Assembly (NCBI RefSeq): GCF_965661665.1
Contig: NZ_CBFIEO010000005.1
Span: 62,001-126,000 of the forward strand
DNA length: 64,000 bases
Source of the DNA: Cognatiyoonia sp965661665
GTDB lineage: Bacteria > Pseudomonadota > Alphaproteobacteria > Rhodobacterales > Rhodobacteraceae
Direction: 5' to 3'
The notes under the pieces were generated by a model, which saw only the letters and a list, made by a program, of their open reading frames with translations, was not told the DNA's origin and made no database searches. Of this stretch, positions 41,278 to 49,966 are shown piece after piece. Every line of letters starts with the position of its first letter. The first letter of the stretch is position 1. The position numbers were made by a program, and so were the translations under genes.

Positions 41278-42756
41278 TTACTCTACGAGGCTTAGTGCCA
41301 CAAACCGCGGATCACCGCCGCGACGCACCAGCAGCAACAGCGATGTGCGCCCAGCGTCTGACGCCTCCATGATGCGGGTTTCGAAATCCTCGATGCTGAT
41401 CACCTTCTGCTGACCGGCTTCTGTGATCACGTCCCCTTCGACAAGTCCTTTGGAGGCTGCCACTGAGTCTGGATCAATAGCAGTGATGACCAAACCGTCG
41501 TCAGAATTCAGGTTGTACTGATCTTTCAGATCATCGGTCACTGTCGACAAAGTCAGACCGAGGAATTGCGATGGCTCCGGCTCAACCTCTTCCGGCGCTG
41601 GAAAGGCGACAGCTTCAGCTGTCTCGCGGCGTCCCAGCACAACGGTCAGATCCTGAGATTCCCCATTGCGCAGAACGGTCACAGCCACTTCCTTGCCCAC
41701 GGGTGAGTTGCCGACGATACGGACAAGCTCGCGGGTGTCTTCGATCTCCACACCGTCAAAGACAGTGATGACATCGCCAGATTCCATGCCAGCATCTTCC
41801 GCTGGTCCCGGTGGAACTTCTGTCACCAGTGCGCCATTGGCAGACAGCAAACCTTCGATCGCATCGATCATGTCGGGTGTGACGTCTTGAATACGCACGC
41901 CCAACCAACCGCGACGGGTTTCGCCAAACTCACGTAGCTGATCGACCACGTTCGTTACTACGGCAGAGGACATCGCGAACCCAATGCCAATCGAACCACC
42001 TGTTGGTGACAAGATCGCCGTGTTCACACCGATGACCTCACCATCCATGTTGAAGAGCGGGCCACCAGAATTACCACGGTTGATTGCCGCATCGGTTTGA
42101 ATGTAGTCATCATAAGTTCCGGACAACGCACGATCACGGGCTGAGACGATACCAGCAGAGACGGAGAATCCCTGCCCCAACGGATTGCCCATCGCCATCA
42201 CCCAATCACCCACGCGGGCGCCTTCGGCGTTGCTGTCGCCGAACTCGACAAAAGGCAGACCTTCAAGGTCGACTTTCAGCACGGCAATGTCTGTGTTTGG
42301 ATCAGTGCCAACCAGTTCGGCAGGCACACCAGGTTCACCACCTGGAAAGAATTCGATCAGAATCTCATCCGCCCCTTCGATCACATGGTTGTTGGTGACG
42401 ATGTAGCCATCTTCCGAAATGACGAAACCTGATCCCAAAGCCGAAGAACGTCGCTGGCGGTCGTTGTCGCCTTCGGGCTGAAGGTCATTAAAGAAATCCT
42501 CAAACGGGCTACCTTCAGGTACAACGCCTTGCGGCCCATTGCGGCCTGCAACGACGGTTGAGGTGGTGATGTTTACAACGCTCGGGCTCACCTGCTCTGC
42601 CAGATCGGCGAATGTCCCCGGACGGTCTTGCGAAAATGCGGGCGTTGCTTGCGCCAGCATCATAGCAAGGACGAGCGCGGTTCCCGTAATCAACGCCATT
42701 AACGTGCGGCGCGGGGATACAGCTTTTTTTTGAACGAACAAGGCCTCTGATCTCAC
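41278..42756 (-). CDS. degP: Do/DegP family periplasmic serine protease
   Basis: Envelope quality-control protease/chaperone. A basic N-terminus and signal segment (LMALITGTALVLAMMLAQATPAFS) are followed by a trypsin-like domain with His in TNNHVIEG, Asp in DPNTDIAVLKV and Ser in RGNSGGPLF. PDZ1 follows (RRGWLGVRIQDVTPDMI..., DVITVFDGVEI) and PDZ2 (SQFLGLTLSTVTDDL... GDVITEAGQQKV). 492 residues from GTG 42756, which has AAGGAG 7 nt upstream; the longer frame to 42840 lacks such a site. Downstream of hflK-hflC-DUF2065 on the same strand, with a 187-bp gap that may contain its own promoter. Confidence 0.94.
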   Translation of the reverse strand: MRSEALFVQKKAVSPRRTLMALITGTALVLAMMLAQATPAFSQDRPGTFADLAEQVSPSVVNITTSTVVAGRNGPQGVVPEGSPFEDFFNDLQPEGDNDRQRRSSALGSGFVISEDGYIVTNNHVIEGADEILIEFFPGGEPGVPAELVGTDPNTDIAVLKVDLEGLPFVEFGDSNAEGARVGDWVMAMGNPLGQGFSVSAGIVSARDRALSGTYDDYIQTDAAINRGNSGGPLFNMDGEVIGVNTAILSPTGGSIGIGFAMSSAVVTNVVDQLREFGETRRGWLGVRIQDVTPDMIDAIEGLLSANGALVTEVPPGPAEDAGMESGDVITVFDGVEIEDTRELVRIVGNSPVGKEVAVTVLRNGESQDLTVVLGRRETAEAVAFPAPEEVEPEPSQFLGLTLSTVTDDLKDQYNLNSDDGLVITAIDPDSVAASKGLVEGDVITEAGQQKVISIEDFETRIMEASDAGRTSLLLLVRRGGDPRFVALSLVE

Positions 42757-42943
42757 GGCTCTCTCCTTAGTTCGAATGTGGTCTTGCCTGACGGCTTTTT
42801 CTGAGTGTCTGATGAATAATGTAGGGCGCCAAGAGTTCAACGCAAACGTCTATCGCGCTGCTTCAAACAGACGTGATGTGAAGAACTGCGTAATTTCTTA
42901 GGAAAGTCTGCACAATGATTAGGGCTCCGACACGGGACCGCAC

Positions 42944-43141
42944 CTAGAGTCCGGCCGCGCGTGCACCCCAAAGCAACATCGCCCCGATCACCATCGCCAG
43001 AAACCCCATCAGACGGCGCTGTTCCACGGGCAGTGATTTCAACGCCGTCAACAGGTCTTCGATAAGCGAAGGGGCCAATGCGTACACCAGCCCCTCAATC
43101 AACAGGACCAAACCGAGGCCCAGTAAGATGTATGCGATCAT
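42944..43141 (-). CDS. DUF2065 small membrane protein
   Basis: 65 residues with two membrane helices (YILLGLGLVLLIEGLVYALAP and RLMGFLAMVIGAMLLWGARA) separated by a short basic turn. DUF2065 proteins are regularly encoded after hflC, as here; the start overlaps the hflC stop by 4 bp. Function is unknown; it is possibly a partner of the HflKC complex. Confidence 0.9.
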   Translation of the reverse strand: MIAYILLGLGLVLLIEGLVYALAPSLIEDLLTALKSLPVEQRRLMGFLAMVIGAMLLWGARAAGL

Positions 43142-44016
43142 TCGGAGGCCGCGCCCGTATCAGACTTCAAGTAGTTGAAGAACTCGTTGTCTGGGCTCAG
43201 AACCATCGTCGAATTACCCGGCCGCAAGGAGCGTGCATAGGCGGTCATGGAGCGGTAGAATTCGAAAAATTCTGGATCCGCACCAAAGGCTTCTGCGAAA
43301 ATACGGTTGCGTTCGGCATCCGCCTCACCCTGAATAATCTGGCTTTCGCGACGCGCTTCTGAGGTCAGTTCGACCACAGTCCGGTCCGCTTGCGCACGGA
43401 TACGCTGCGCGGCTTCGTTACCGCGGGCAATCTCGTCCACCGCTTCACGGTTCCGTTCTGCCTTCATCCGCTCATAAGTCGCGTTCAAGTTGGCCGGCGG
43501 CAGGTCGGTGCGCTTCAAACGCACGTCGATGACCTGAAGGCCCAGCCCCTGCGCTTCTGCAATTGCGCCGTTTCTGATGCGCAGCATCAGTGCGGCACGG
43601 TCGATCGACAGGATGTCATTGGAGCTTACAGAACCCAGAACTTCCCGTGTTTCCGCACGCAGGATCGAATCCAGACGACGCGCAGCGGTCTCTTCACCAC
43701 CACCACCGACAGCCTCACGGAAGCGAGTGATATCAGCGATCCGGTACCGAGCAAAGGCGTCAACGATCAAACGACGATCGTCAGAAGGCGTGACTTCGAT
43801 CGGGTCGAGGTCGCGCGACAGAATACGATCGTCATAGCGCACCACATCCTGAATAAACGGGATCTTGAACCCAAGACCAGGCTCTTCCTGAACCTTCACG
43901 ATTTGACCAAACTGCAGCACGAGGGCTTTCTGCCGTTCATCCACGATGAAGAGCGATGATGCGATGCCCACCACAACAAGGAAAGCAACGATAAGCAATG
44001 CGATTGAGCGGTTCAT
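43138..44016 (-). CDS. hflC: HflC, stomatin/prohibitin-family modulator of FtsH
   Basis: 292 residues: N-terminal anchor (IALLIVAFLVVVGIASSLFIV), SPFH/band-7 domain (EERQKALVLQFGQIV-type VDERQKALVLQFGQIVKVQEEPGLGFKIPFIQDVVRYDDRIL) and a helical coiled-coil with an RNREAVDEIARGNEAAQRIRAQAD run. It forms the HflKC cage around FtsH in the inner membrane and limits membrane-protein degradation. Adjacent to hflK (stop and start share a base). Confidence 0.95.
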   Translation of the reverse strand: MNRSIALLIVAFLVVVGIASSLFIVDERQKALVLQFGQIVKVQEEPGLGFKIPFIQDVVRYDDRILSRDLDPIEVTPSDDRRLIVDAFARYRIADITRFREAVGGGGEETAARRLDSILRAETREVLGSVSSNDILSIDRAALMLRIRNGAIAEAQGLGLQVIDVRLKRTDLPPANLNATYERMKAERNREAVDEIARGNEAAQRIRAQADRTVVELTSEARRESQIIQGEADAERNRIFAEAFGADPEFFEFYRSMTAYARSLRPGNSTMVLSPDNEFFNYLKSDTGAASE

Positions 44017-45173
44017 TAGTTCGACCTTCCGCTGTTATTGGTGTTCGAGCGAAGTTCGTTCAGTGGTAGGTATGGGACAACGCCCTGACCGCCTGATCCG
44101 TTCGTGTCATCCAGAAGGATGATGTCGATGCCGCCAAGGACATTCTCCATCGTCTCAAGATAGATCCGCTTGCGGGTCACTTCTGGAGCGCTTTGGTATT
44201 CTTCCAAAACAGAGCTAAAGCGGCTCGCCTCACCCAGCGCTTCGTTCACCACGCGCGCACGATACCCTTCGGCCTGCTCCAGCAACTGCGCCGCTTCACC
44301 ACGGGCCAGCGCAAGCTGTTCGTTGGCGTAAGCGTCCGCACGGTTCTGCAACCGGTCGCGTTCCTGTTCGGCGTCCTGTACCTCACGGAAGGCAGCGATA
44401 ACCGGCTCCGGCGGGTCGGCTTTGTCAAAGTTCACACGCACGATGTTCACGCCGGACTGGTAGCTGTCGAGGGTGTTTTGAATGTCAAGCTGAAGGCGAT
44501 CTGCAATCGCACCACGGTCTCTGTTCAGGATTGGCGCCAATTCAGACTGCGCGATAATCTCGCGCATCGCGGATTCAGCCACCGCCTCAATCGTCAGGGG
44601 CGGATCAGCGAGGTTGAACAGGTATTCCCGCGGATCGGTGATGTTCCAAACAACTTGGAAGTCGATGTCGACGATGTTCTCGTCACCGGTTAGCATCAAA
44701 CCCGCATCACTGCCTGCACGGCTTGTGCCAATCTCTATGTTGCGTTCGGTCGTCACTGCCAAAACTTCGCGCGTGACCAGCGGCCAAGGGGCAAAATTCA
44801 AACCGGGACCGTTGGTGGACATGTACTCACCAAGGAACAGTTCAACTGACTGCTCTTCCGGGGCCACGGTATAGAATGACGCCATGCCCCACAGCACAAC
44901 GGCTGCAATCGCCCCGAGACCCAGCGTGCCGCGCGTGATCGCTGGACCACCTTTGCCACTGCCGCCAGAACCGTTCTGGCCGCCGCCACCGCCGCCCATG
45001 AGAACGCGGAGTTGCTCACGGCCCTTGTTCACCAGATCGTCAATCTCTGGAATTTGCGGGTTATTGTCCTGACCGGGTCTGCGCGGCGGACGGTTGCGAT
45101 CATCGCCGCCACCATTGTTGCCACCGCCGTTGTTTCCACCACCGCCCCACGGGCCGCCGTTGTTTCCTGCCAT
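44016..45173 (-). CDS. hflK: HflK, stomatin/prohibitin-family modulator of FtsH
   Basis: 385 residues: a glycine/asparagine-rich N-terminus (NNGGPWGGGGNNGGG), basic linker, one membrane helix (LGLGAIAAVVLWGMASF), SPFH domain (VAPEEQSVELFLGEYMSTNGPGLNFAPWP, IVDIDFQVVWNITDPREYLFN) and coiled-coil (EVQDAEQERDRLQNRADAYANEQLALARGEAAQ). First gene of hflK-hflC-DUF2065-degP. Length and the Gly-rich start are normal for HflK. Confidence 0.95.
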   Translation of the reverse strand: MAGNNGGPWGGGGNNGGGNNGGGDDRNRPPRRPGQDNNPQIPEIDDLVNKGREQLRVLMGGGGGGQNGSGGSGKGGPAITRGTLGLGAIAAVVLWGMASFYTVAPEEQSVELFLGEYMSTNGPGLNFAPWPLVTREVLAVTTERNIEIGTSRAGSDAGLMLTGDENIVDIDFQVVWNITDPREYLFNLADPPLTIEAVAESAMREIIAQSELAPILNRDRGAIADRLQLDIQNTLDSYQSGVNIVRVNFDKADPPEPVIAAFREVQDAEQERDRLQNRADAYANEQLALARGEAAQLLEQAEGYRARVVNEALGEASRFSSVLEEYQSAPEVTRKRIYLETMENVLGGIDIILLDDTNGSGGQGVVPYLPLNELRSNTNNSGRSN

Positions 45174-45246
45174 GTTCTGGTTTGCTTCCTTGCTAATCGC
45201 CCTGGCTTTGGGCCTTGGAACTAAAATGATCTTTTTTGTCGGATTT

Positions 45247-46605
45247 TCAAGTTGTCCGCGTTGGTTCTTTCATCGTGACCAGCTCTTCCGCCATCGTCGG
45301 GTGAACCGCGCAAGTTTGGTCGAATTGTTCTTTCGTCGCGCCCAGTTTCACCACGATACCAGCAAGCTGGATCATCTCGCCTGCATGGTCTGCGACGATG
45401 TGACATCCCAAAACAACACGGGTCGCTTTGCTGACGATGAGCTTCATCAAAACGCGATCTTCACGGCCTGCAAATGCATGGTGCATCGGCTTGAAGCTGG
45501 TGGAATAGACCTCGATCGGTTCTTGCGCCGCCGCCTGCTCCTCCGTCAGGCCAATCGTGCCAAATTCAGGCTGCGTGAAAACGGCTGACGGGATCAACTC
45601 ATGATCGACAGGGGTCGGATTGCCGTGAAACACCGTTTCGACAAAGGCCATACCTTCGCGGATCGCCACCGGCGTCAGTTGCACACGGTTCGTCACATCC
45701 CCGATGGCATAGATTGAGGGCACGCTGGTCTGGCTATACTCGTCAACGACGACCTCGCCCTTACTCCCAATCTCAACACCCACCTGTTCGAGGCCCAGCC
45801 CGTCCGTGTTGGCGCGGCGACCTGTGGCAAACAGCACTTGGTCATACAGTTGCTCACCACCCTCAGTATCTTTCACCCAAACACCGCCGTCCCGCTTTTG
45901 CAGTTCTTCGACGTTGACACCAAGGCGTAGGTTTACGCCACGCTTGACCATATCCTCAGCCACAATTGTACGCGCTTCGTCGTCGAACCCACGCAAGATC
46001 TGTTCGCCGCGGTAGAATTGATCCACCTCGACGCCAAGCCCGTTCATGATTCCTGCAAACTCCGACGCGATATAACCGCCTCCGACAATCAGCATCTTCT
46101 TTGGGAACTCATCGAGCAGGAACAGCTCATTTGAGGAAATCCCATGCTCCGCCCCAGGCGTCCCCGGCACAACCGGATAGCAACCCGTCGCAATCAAAAT
46201 ATGCTTTGCGGTGACTTCGGTGCCATCAGACAAGGACACCGTGTGCGGATTTTTGAGCGTTGCCCGCGCATCGTGGATCGCAACATCATTGTTGGACAAG
46301 ATACTACGATAAATCCCCTCCAGCCGATCTAATTCGGCGTGCAATTTCGGGCGAAATTTCGACCAGTTAAACGTGCCCACGTCCAAATCCCAGCCATAGG
46401 ATTGCGCATCTTCGAACATGTCGCTGAACTCACTGGCGAACACCATCAGCTTTTTGGGAACACAGCCGCGGATCACGCATGTCCCGCCCATGCGGGACTC
46501 TTCGGCCAATCCAACTTTTGCGCCGGTCTGTGCCGCCACCCGCGCCGCGCGCACACCACCGGACCCACCGCCGATCACAAACAATTCATAATCAAACGTC
46601 GCCAT
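45247..46605 (-). CDS. gor: Glutathione-disulfide reductase
   Basis: 452-residue FAD/NADPH disulfide oxidoreductase that keeps glutathione reduced. FAD motif VIGGGSGGVRAARVAAQTGA, redox-active disulphide GGTCVIRGCVPKKL, NADPH fold IVGGGYIASEFAGIM, IYAIGDVTNRVQLTPVAI and the C-terminal His/Glu in AVHPTMAEELVTM. Its first bases overlap the end of a truncated rpiA frame, and rpiA-gor linkage is the usual roseobacter order. Confidence 0.95.
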   Translation of the reverse strand: MATFDYELFVIGGGSGGVRAARVAAQTGAKVGLAEESRMGGTCVIRGCVPKKLMVFASEFSDMFEDAQSYGWDLDVGTFNWSKFRPKLHAELDRLEGIYRSILSNNDVAIHDARATLKNPHTVSLSDGTEVTAKHILIATGCYPVVPGTPGAEHGISSNELFLLDEFPKKMLIVGGGYIASEFAGIMNGLGVEVDQFYRGEQILRGFDDEARTIVAEDMVKRGVNLRLGVNVEELQKRDGGVWVKDTEGGEQLYDQVLFATGRRANTDGLGLEQVGVEIGSKGEVVVDEYSQTSVPSIYAIGDVTNRVQLTPVAIREGMAFVETVFHGNPTPVDHELIPSAVFTQPEFGTIGLTEEQAAAQEPIEVYSTSFKPMHHAFAGREDRVLMKLIVSKATRVVLGCHIVADHAGEMIQLAGIVVKLGATKEQFDQTCAVHPTMAEELVTMKEPTRTT

Positions 46606-46735
46606 CGGCTTGTCCCATCACTTCAAAATCGTTTGGCGGAACCTTTGAGGCTCCGCGTAAGGTTTCAACAAAGCTCGCAGCCCGTTTCGCCGCTACAAAC
46701 TTCGCGCGATCAATCGGTGACAGCTCTGATGACAT
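46592..46735 (-). pseudogene. rpiA: 5' stump of rpiA (ribose-5-phosphate isomerase A)
   Basis: A strong GAGGAGA site and ATG 46735 open SSELSPIDRAKFVAAKRAASFVE, the N-terminus of alphaproteobacterial RpiA. Instead of DGMRVGLGTGSTAAWMV the frame continues TLRGASKVPPNDFEVMGQADGDV and stops inside gor. About 215 codons, including all catalytic residues, are missing. A short hairpin GCGGAGCCT-CAA-AGGTTCCGC sits at the junction. Either a deletion fused the stump to gor's leader, or the region is misassembled. The function would have to be supplied by another isomerase gene elsewhere. Confidence 0.65.
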
Positions 46736-46933
46736 GGTACTCTCCTCAGGTTTGGACGCATTATAGAGGAATGCCACCTCCCATGCGAGGGGCCAATCGC
46801 CGATTCGCAGCGTTTCAGTCGCGCAAAAGCACCCCCATCGGTCGCATTAGCGCGGCTTGTGGTCAGCAACGCACTCTATAGGATTGAAAGCGAGGCTTTT
46901 GCCGCCACGATCAAGATAAGAAAGCATGCCCTG

Positions 46934-48307
46934 ATGTTCCTGTCGGTGTTTGATATGTTCAAGGTGGGCGTCGGGCCCTCCTCCTCCCACACCATCGGCC
47001 CAATGGTGGCCACCAACCGGTTTTTGGATCATCTGCGCAACCAACCATTTGAGGTTAAGGGCCTTCGCGCATCGCTCCACGGGTCGCTTGCGTTCACGGG
47101 TGTCGGCCACGCCACGGACCGCGCTGTTATCCTGGGGTTGGCCGGCATGCAGTCGGACAACTACGACGCAGCAAAGGCCGACGCTGAATTGGCCCGCATC
47201 GCGGCAGACAAGACGGTCCACCCAGACGGATTGGGCGAGCTGAGCTTTGACCCCAAGGCTGATGTCATCTTCAATTACGACGACATCCTGACTGGGCACT
47301 CCAACGGTATGAAACTTTACGCCAAAGACGCGCAAGGCGACGTGATTATCGAGGAAACATACTACTCTATCGGTGGTGGGTTCGTGCTAACAGCGAAAGA
47401 ACTGGCCGATGGGAAAGCCACCGACACCGGCGCGCCCGTCCCATTCCCGTTCCAGTCGGCGGCAGAGATGCTGGAGCTGGCGAAAACCTCCGGGAAATCC
47501 ATCGCGGATATGAAGCGCACGAATGAGCTCTCACGGATGAAGCACAGCGACCTCGACGCTGGCCTCACCCGAATTTGGGAAGTGATGAACGCCTGTATTG
47601 ATCGCGGGATCAGCAGTGAAGGCATCCTGCCCGGTGGTCTCAGCGTGCGCCGCCGCGCCAAAGGCATCTATGACGCGCTTATGGCCGAACGCGGCATGAA
47701 CCTCACCGCGCCGCACACGATCAACGACTGGATGTCGACCTATGCGATGGCAGTGAACGAAGAAAACGCCGCTGGCGGCCAAATCGTCACCGCGCCCACC
47801 AATGGCGCGGCGGGCGTCGTCCCCGCCACCATCCGATATTGGTTGGACCACGTCCCTGGCGCGACGGTCAGCAAAGTCCCCGAATTCCTGCTCACCGCCG
47901 CCGCTATCGGCGGGCTCATCAAATACAACGCCTCAATCTCCGGCGCGGAATGCGGGTGCCAAGCGGAAGTGGGCAGCGCGGCGGCAATGGCGGCATCCGG
48001 CCTCTGCGCTGTGATGGGTGGCACGCCAGAGCAGATCGAAAACGCCGCTGAAATCGCGCTTGAACACCACCTCGGCATGACCTGCGATCCGGTCAAAGGT
48101 CTCGTTCAAGTGCCCTGCATCGAACGCAACGGCCTTGGCGCGATCAAAGCCGTCTCCGCCGCGTCGCTCGCCATTCGTGGGGATGGCAAGCATCTCGTCC
48201 ACCTCGACGTGGCGATCGAGACGATGCGCCAAACCGGTCAGGACATGAGCGAGAAGTACAAAGAAACCGCTCTCGGTGGCCTCGCCGTGAACGTACCCAA
48301 CTGCTGA
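46934..48307 (+). CDS. sdaA: L-serine ammonia-lyase (serine dehydratase, Fe-S type)
   Basis: 457-residue single-chain [4Fe-4S] enzyme that deaminates serine to pyruvate. It starts FLSVFDMFKVGVGPSSSHTIGPM. The C-terminal catalytic domain has TAPTNGAAGVVPATIRYWL, the cluster cysteines in SISGAECGCQAEVGSAAAMAASGLC and MTCDPVKGLVQVPCIERN. ATG 46934 corresponds to the E. coli SdaA start; the upstream 25 codons are unlikely to be translated. The TGA overlaps the next ATG (TGATG). Confidence 0.95.
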   Translation: MFLSVFDMFKVGVGPSSSHTIGPMVATNRFLDHLRNQPFEVKGLRASLHGSLAFTGVGHATDRAVILGLAGMQSDNYDAAKADAELARIAADKTVHPDGLGELSFDPKADVIFNYDDILTGHSNGMKLYAKDAQGDVIIEETYYSIGGGFVLTAKELADGKATDTGAPVPFPFQSAAEMLELAKTSGKSIADMKRTNELSRMKHSDLDAGLTRIWEVMNACIDRGISSEGILPGGLSVRRRAKGIYDALMAERGMNLTAPHTINDWMSTYAMAVNEENAAGGQIVTAPTNGAAGVVPATIRYWLDHVPGATVSKVPEFLLTAAAIGGLIKYNASISGAECGCQAEVGSAAAMAASGLCAVMGGTPEQIENAAEIALEHHLGMTCDPVKGLVQVPCIERNGLGAIKAVSAASLAIRGDGKHLVHLDVAIETMRQTGQDMSEKYKETALGGLAVNVPNC

Positions 48308-49218
48308 TGGCGGACCGCGTCGGCATAGCGATGGCCCTGATGATCGGGTTTTGCATCACTGCCCCGATCTTGGACGTCTGCGCGAAATTAGCGGCGACAG
48401 AGATCCCCGTGGGCCAAATCACCGCCGCGCGGTTCTTGGTGCAAGCGGCGCTGATGATCCCAATGGTGTGGATTGCGGGCCAGTCCTTACGTTTGCCACC
48501 TAATACCCTCAGCTTGATGATTGCCCGCGCGCTTTGCCTGCTCGCCGCGACCTACTGCTTTATCGCCGCCATTCGCATCATGCCCATCGCCGACGCGCTT
48601 GCCATCGCCTTTGTGGAGCCGTTCATCATCCTGCTGATGGGTTATCTCGTCTTCCGCGACGCCATTGGCCCGCGTCGCATCATGGCCTGTGCGGTTGGCT
48701 TCACCGGCGCGCTATTGGTGATCCAGCCCAGCCTCGCCGTCTTTGGACCCGTGGCGTTCTACCCGCTCGGGACCGCTGTCACCTTCGCCGCCTATATGAT
48801 CCTGACCCGCGGCCTCGCACCCAAAATCGGCCCTTTGCCGATGCAAGCGCAAACCGCGATCATCGCTTCTGCCATTTGTCTGCCAATCCTCTATTTCGGG
48901 AACGGTACTAGCGTCTTGGACATTGATCCCGTCATGCCACAAGGCATCTTCTGGATTTGGCTCTTGGGCGTCGGCCTGGCCGCAGCTGGGTCACACCTGA
49001 TGATGACCTATGCGCTCTCCATGGCACCGGCGAGCACACTCGCCCCGCTACACTATCTGGAAATCGTCACCGCCGTGGCCTTTGGATACTTGATCTTTGG
49101 CGACTTCCCGAACTGGCTCACATGGACCGGCATTGGCGTGATCGTCAGCTCCGGCCTCTACGTTATTTTTCGAGAACGCCAGCAAGCACGTTTGGCAGCA
49201 ATGCCCGCGGCACGGTGA
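48307..49218 (+). CDS. EamA/DMT superfamily transporter
   Basis: 303 residues with ten predicted helices in two EamA repeats: GFCITAPILDVCAKLAATEIPVGQITAARFL at the start of the first, and AQTAIIASAICLPILYF with AAGSHLMMTYALSMAPASTLAPLHYLEIVTAVAFGYLIFGDFP in the second. Likely exporter of an amino acid or small metabolite. Translational coupling to sdaA suggests a link to serine handling (inference). Its 3' end overlaps the convergent thiamine pyrophosphokinase gene by 56 bp. Confidence 0.88.
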   Translation: MADRVGIAMALMIGFCITAPILDVCAKLAATEIPVGQITAARFLVQAALMIPMVWIAGQSLRLPPNTLSLMIARALCLLAATYCFIAAIRIMPIADALAIAFVEPFIILLMGYLVFRDAIGPRRIMACAVGFTGALLVIQPSLAVFGPVAFYPLGTAVTFAAYMILTRGLAPKIGPLPMQAQTAIIASAICLPILYFGNGTSVLDIDPVMPQGIFWIWLLGVGLAAAGSHLMMTYALSMAPASTLAPLHYLEIVTAVAFGYLIFGDFPNWLTWTGIGVIVSSGLYVIFRERQQARLAAMPAAR

Positions 49219-49816
49219 CGGCGACCGCGCCTGTCACATCAAACGATACGCTGCCAGCCACCGCTGCGTTCGACGAACTGATCAAACCGTCCAGCGCCAA
49301 TTCAGCGCCCTCCAACTCCCACTTTAGCCCTTTCGATTGCACCTCTGCTGCGCCTAAAGGCAAGACGCCAACCCCCGCACCAACCGGCATTTCAATCCGC
49401 AAAGATCGGTCGCGGATCACACAGACCGCATCATCGCTGCCCAAGAAAACAACGTGGCAGCCAGGGCGCACCGCCGCCGCCCGCAATGCAGCAAATGTGT
49501 GATCAAGCCGCTGGCCCAAAAATCCTATCGCAACGAAGGCGGGCGCGGCCACGCGGTCTAAAACCTTCTCCAAATCGGTGGTATCTTGGCGGTCGATTTG
49601 ATGGATTCGGTCGGCAAATGCCGCCCGCGCGGCGTCCGAAATGCTGTCCATATCCCCATATATCGCGTCTGGTGCCACTCCAGCAGACAACAGCTTGTTT
49701 GCCCCGCTGTCTGCGGCCACAACCTTTGGCGCTAACCCCATCGCAATGGTAAGATCATCGCTGTTCAGGTCAGCACCTCCCACCAATGTGACTGGTTCGG
49801 AACTGTTAACAATCAC
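49163..49816 (-). CDS. thiN: Thiamine pyrophosphokinase
   Basis: 217 residues. Converts thiamine and ATP to thiamine diphosphate. PVTLVGGADLNSDDL, VVAADSGANKLLSAGVAPDAIYGDMDSI, HQIDRQDTTDLEKVL and the conserved FLGQRLDHTFAALRAA match the N-terminal catalytic domain; the C-terminal part is a beta-sandwich thiamine-binding domain. Overlaps the convergent transporter gene at the 3' end. Confidence 0.9.
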   Translation of the reverse strand: MIVNSSEPVTLVGGADLNSDDLTIAMGLAPKVVAADSGANKLLSAGVAPDAIYGDMDSISDAARAAFADRIHQIDRQDTTDLEKVLDRVAAPAFVAIGFLGQRLDHTFAALRAAAVRPGCHVVFLGSDDAVCVIRDRSLRIEMPVGAGVGVLPLGAAEVQSKGLKWELEGAELALDGLISSSNAAVAGSVSFDVTGAVAVTVPRALLPNVLAGVLEK

Positions 49817-49966
49817 CGTCTAGACGCCTTTATTTGGGTCAGTTTCACAAACATTCCTCAATTGGGTCATGAAATAATACTTTAGGATAAGCCATTCTTC
49901 CTCCGATTACGAACCAAATAATAATAAACCGTCCAACTGCACGGCGGTGGAAAGCGAGCGAATACA

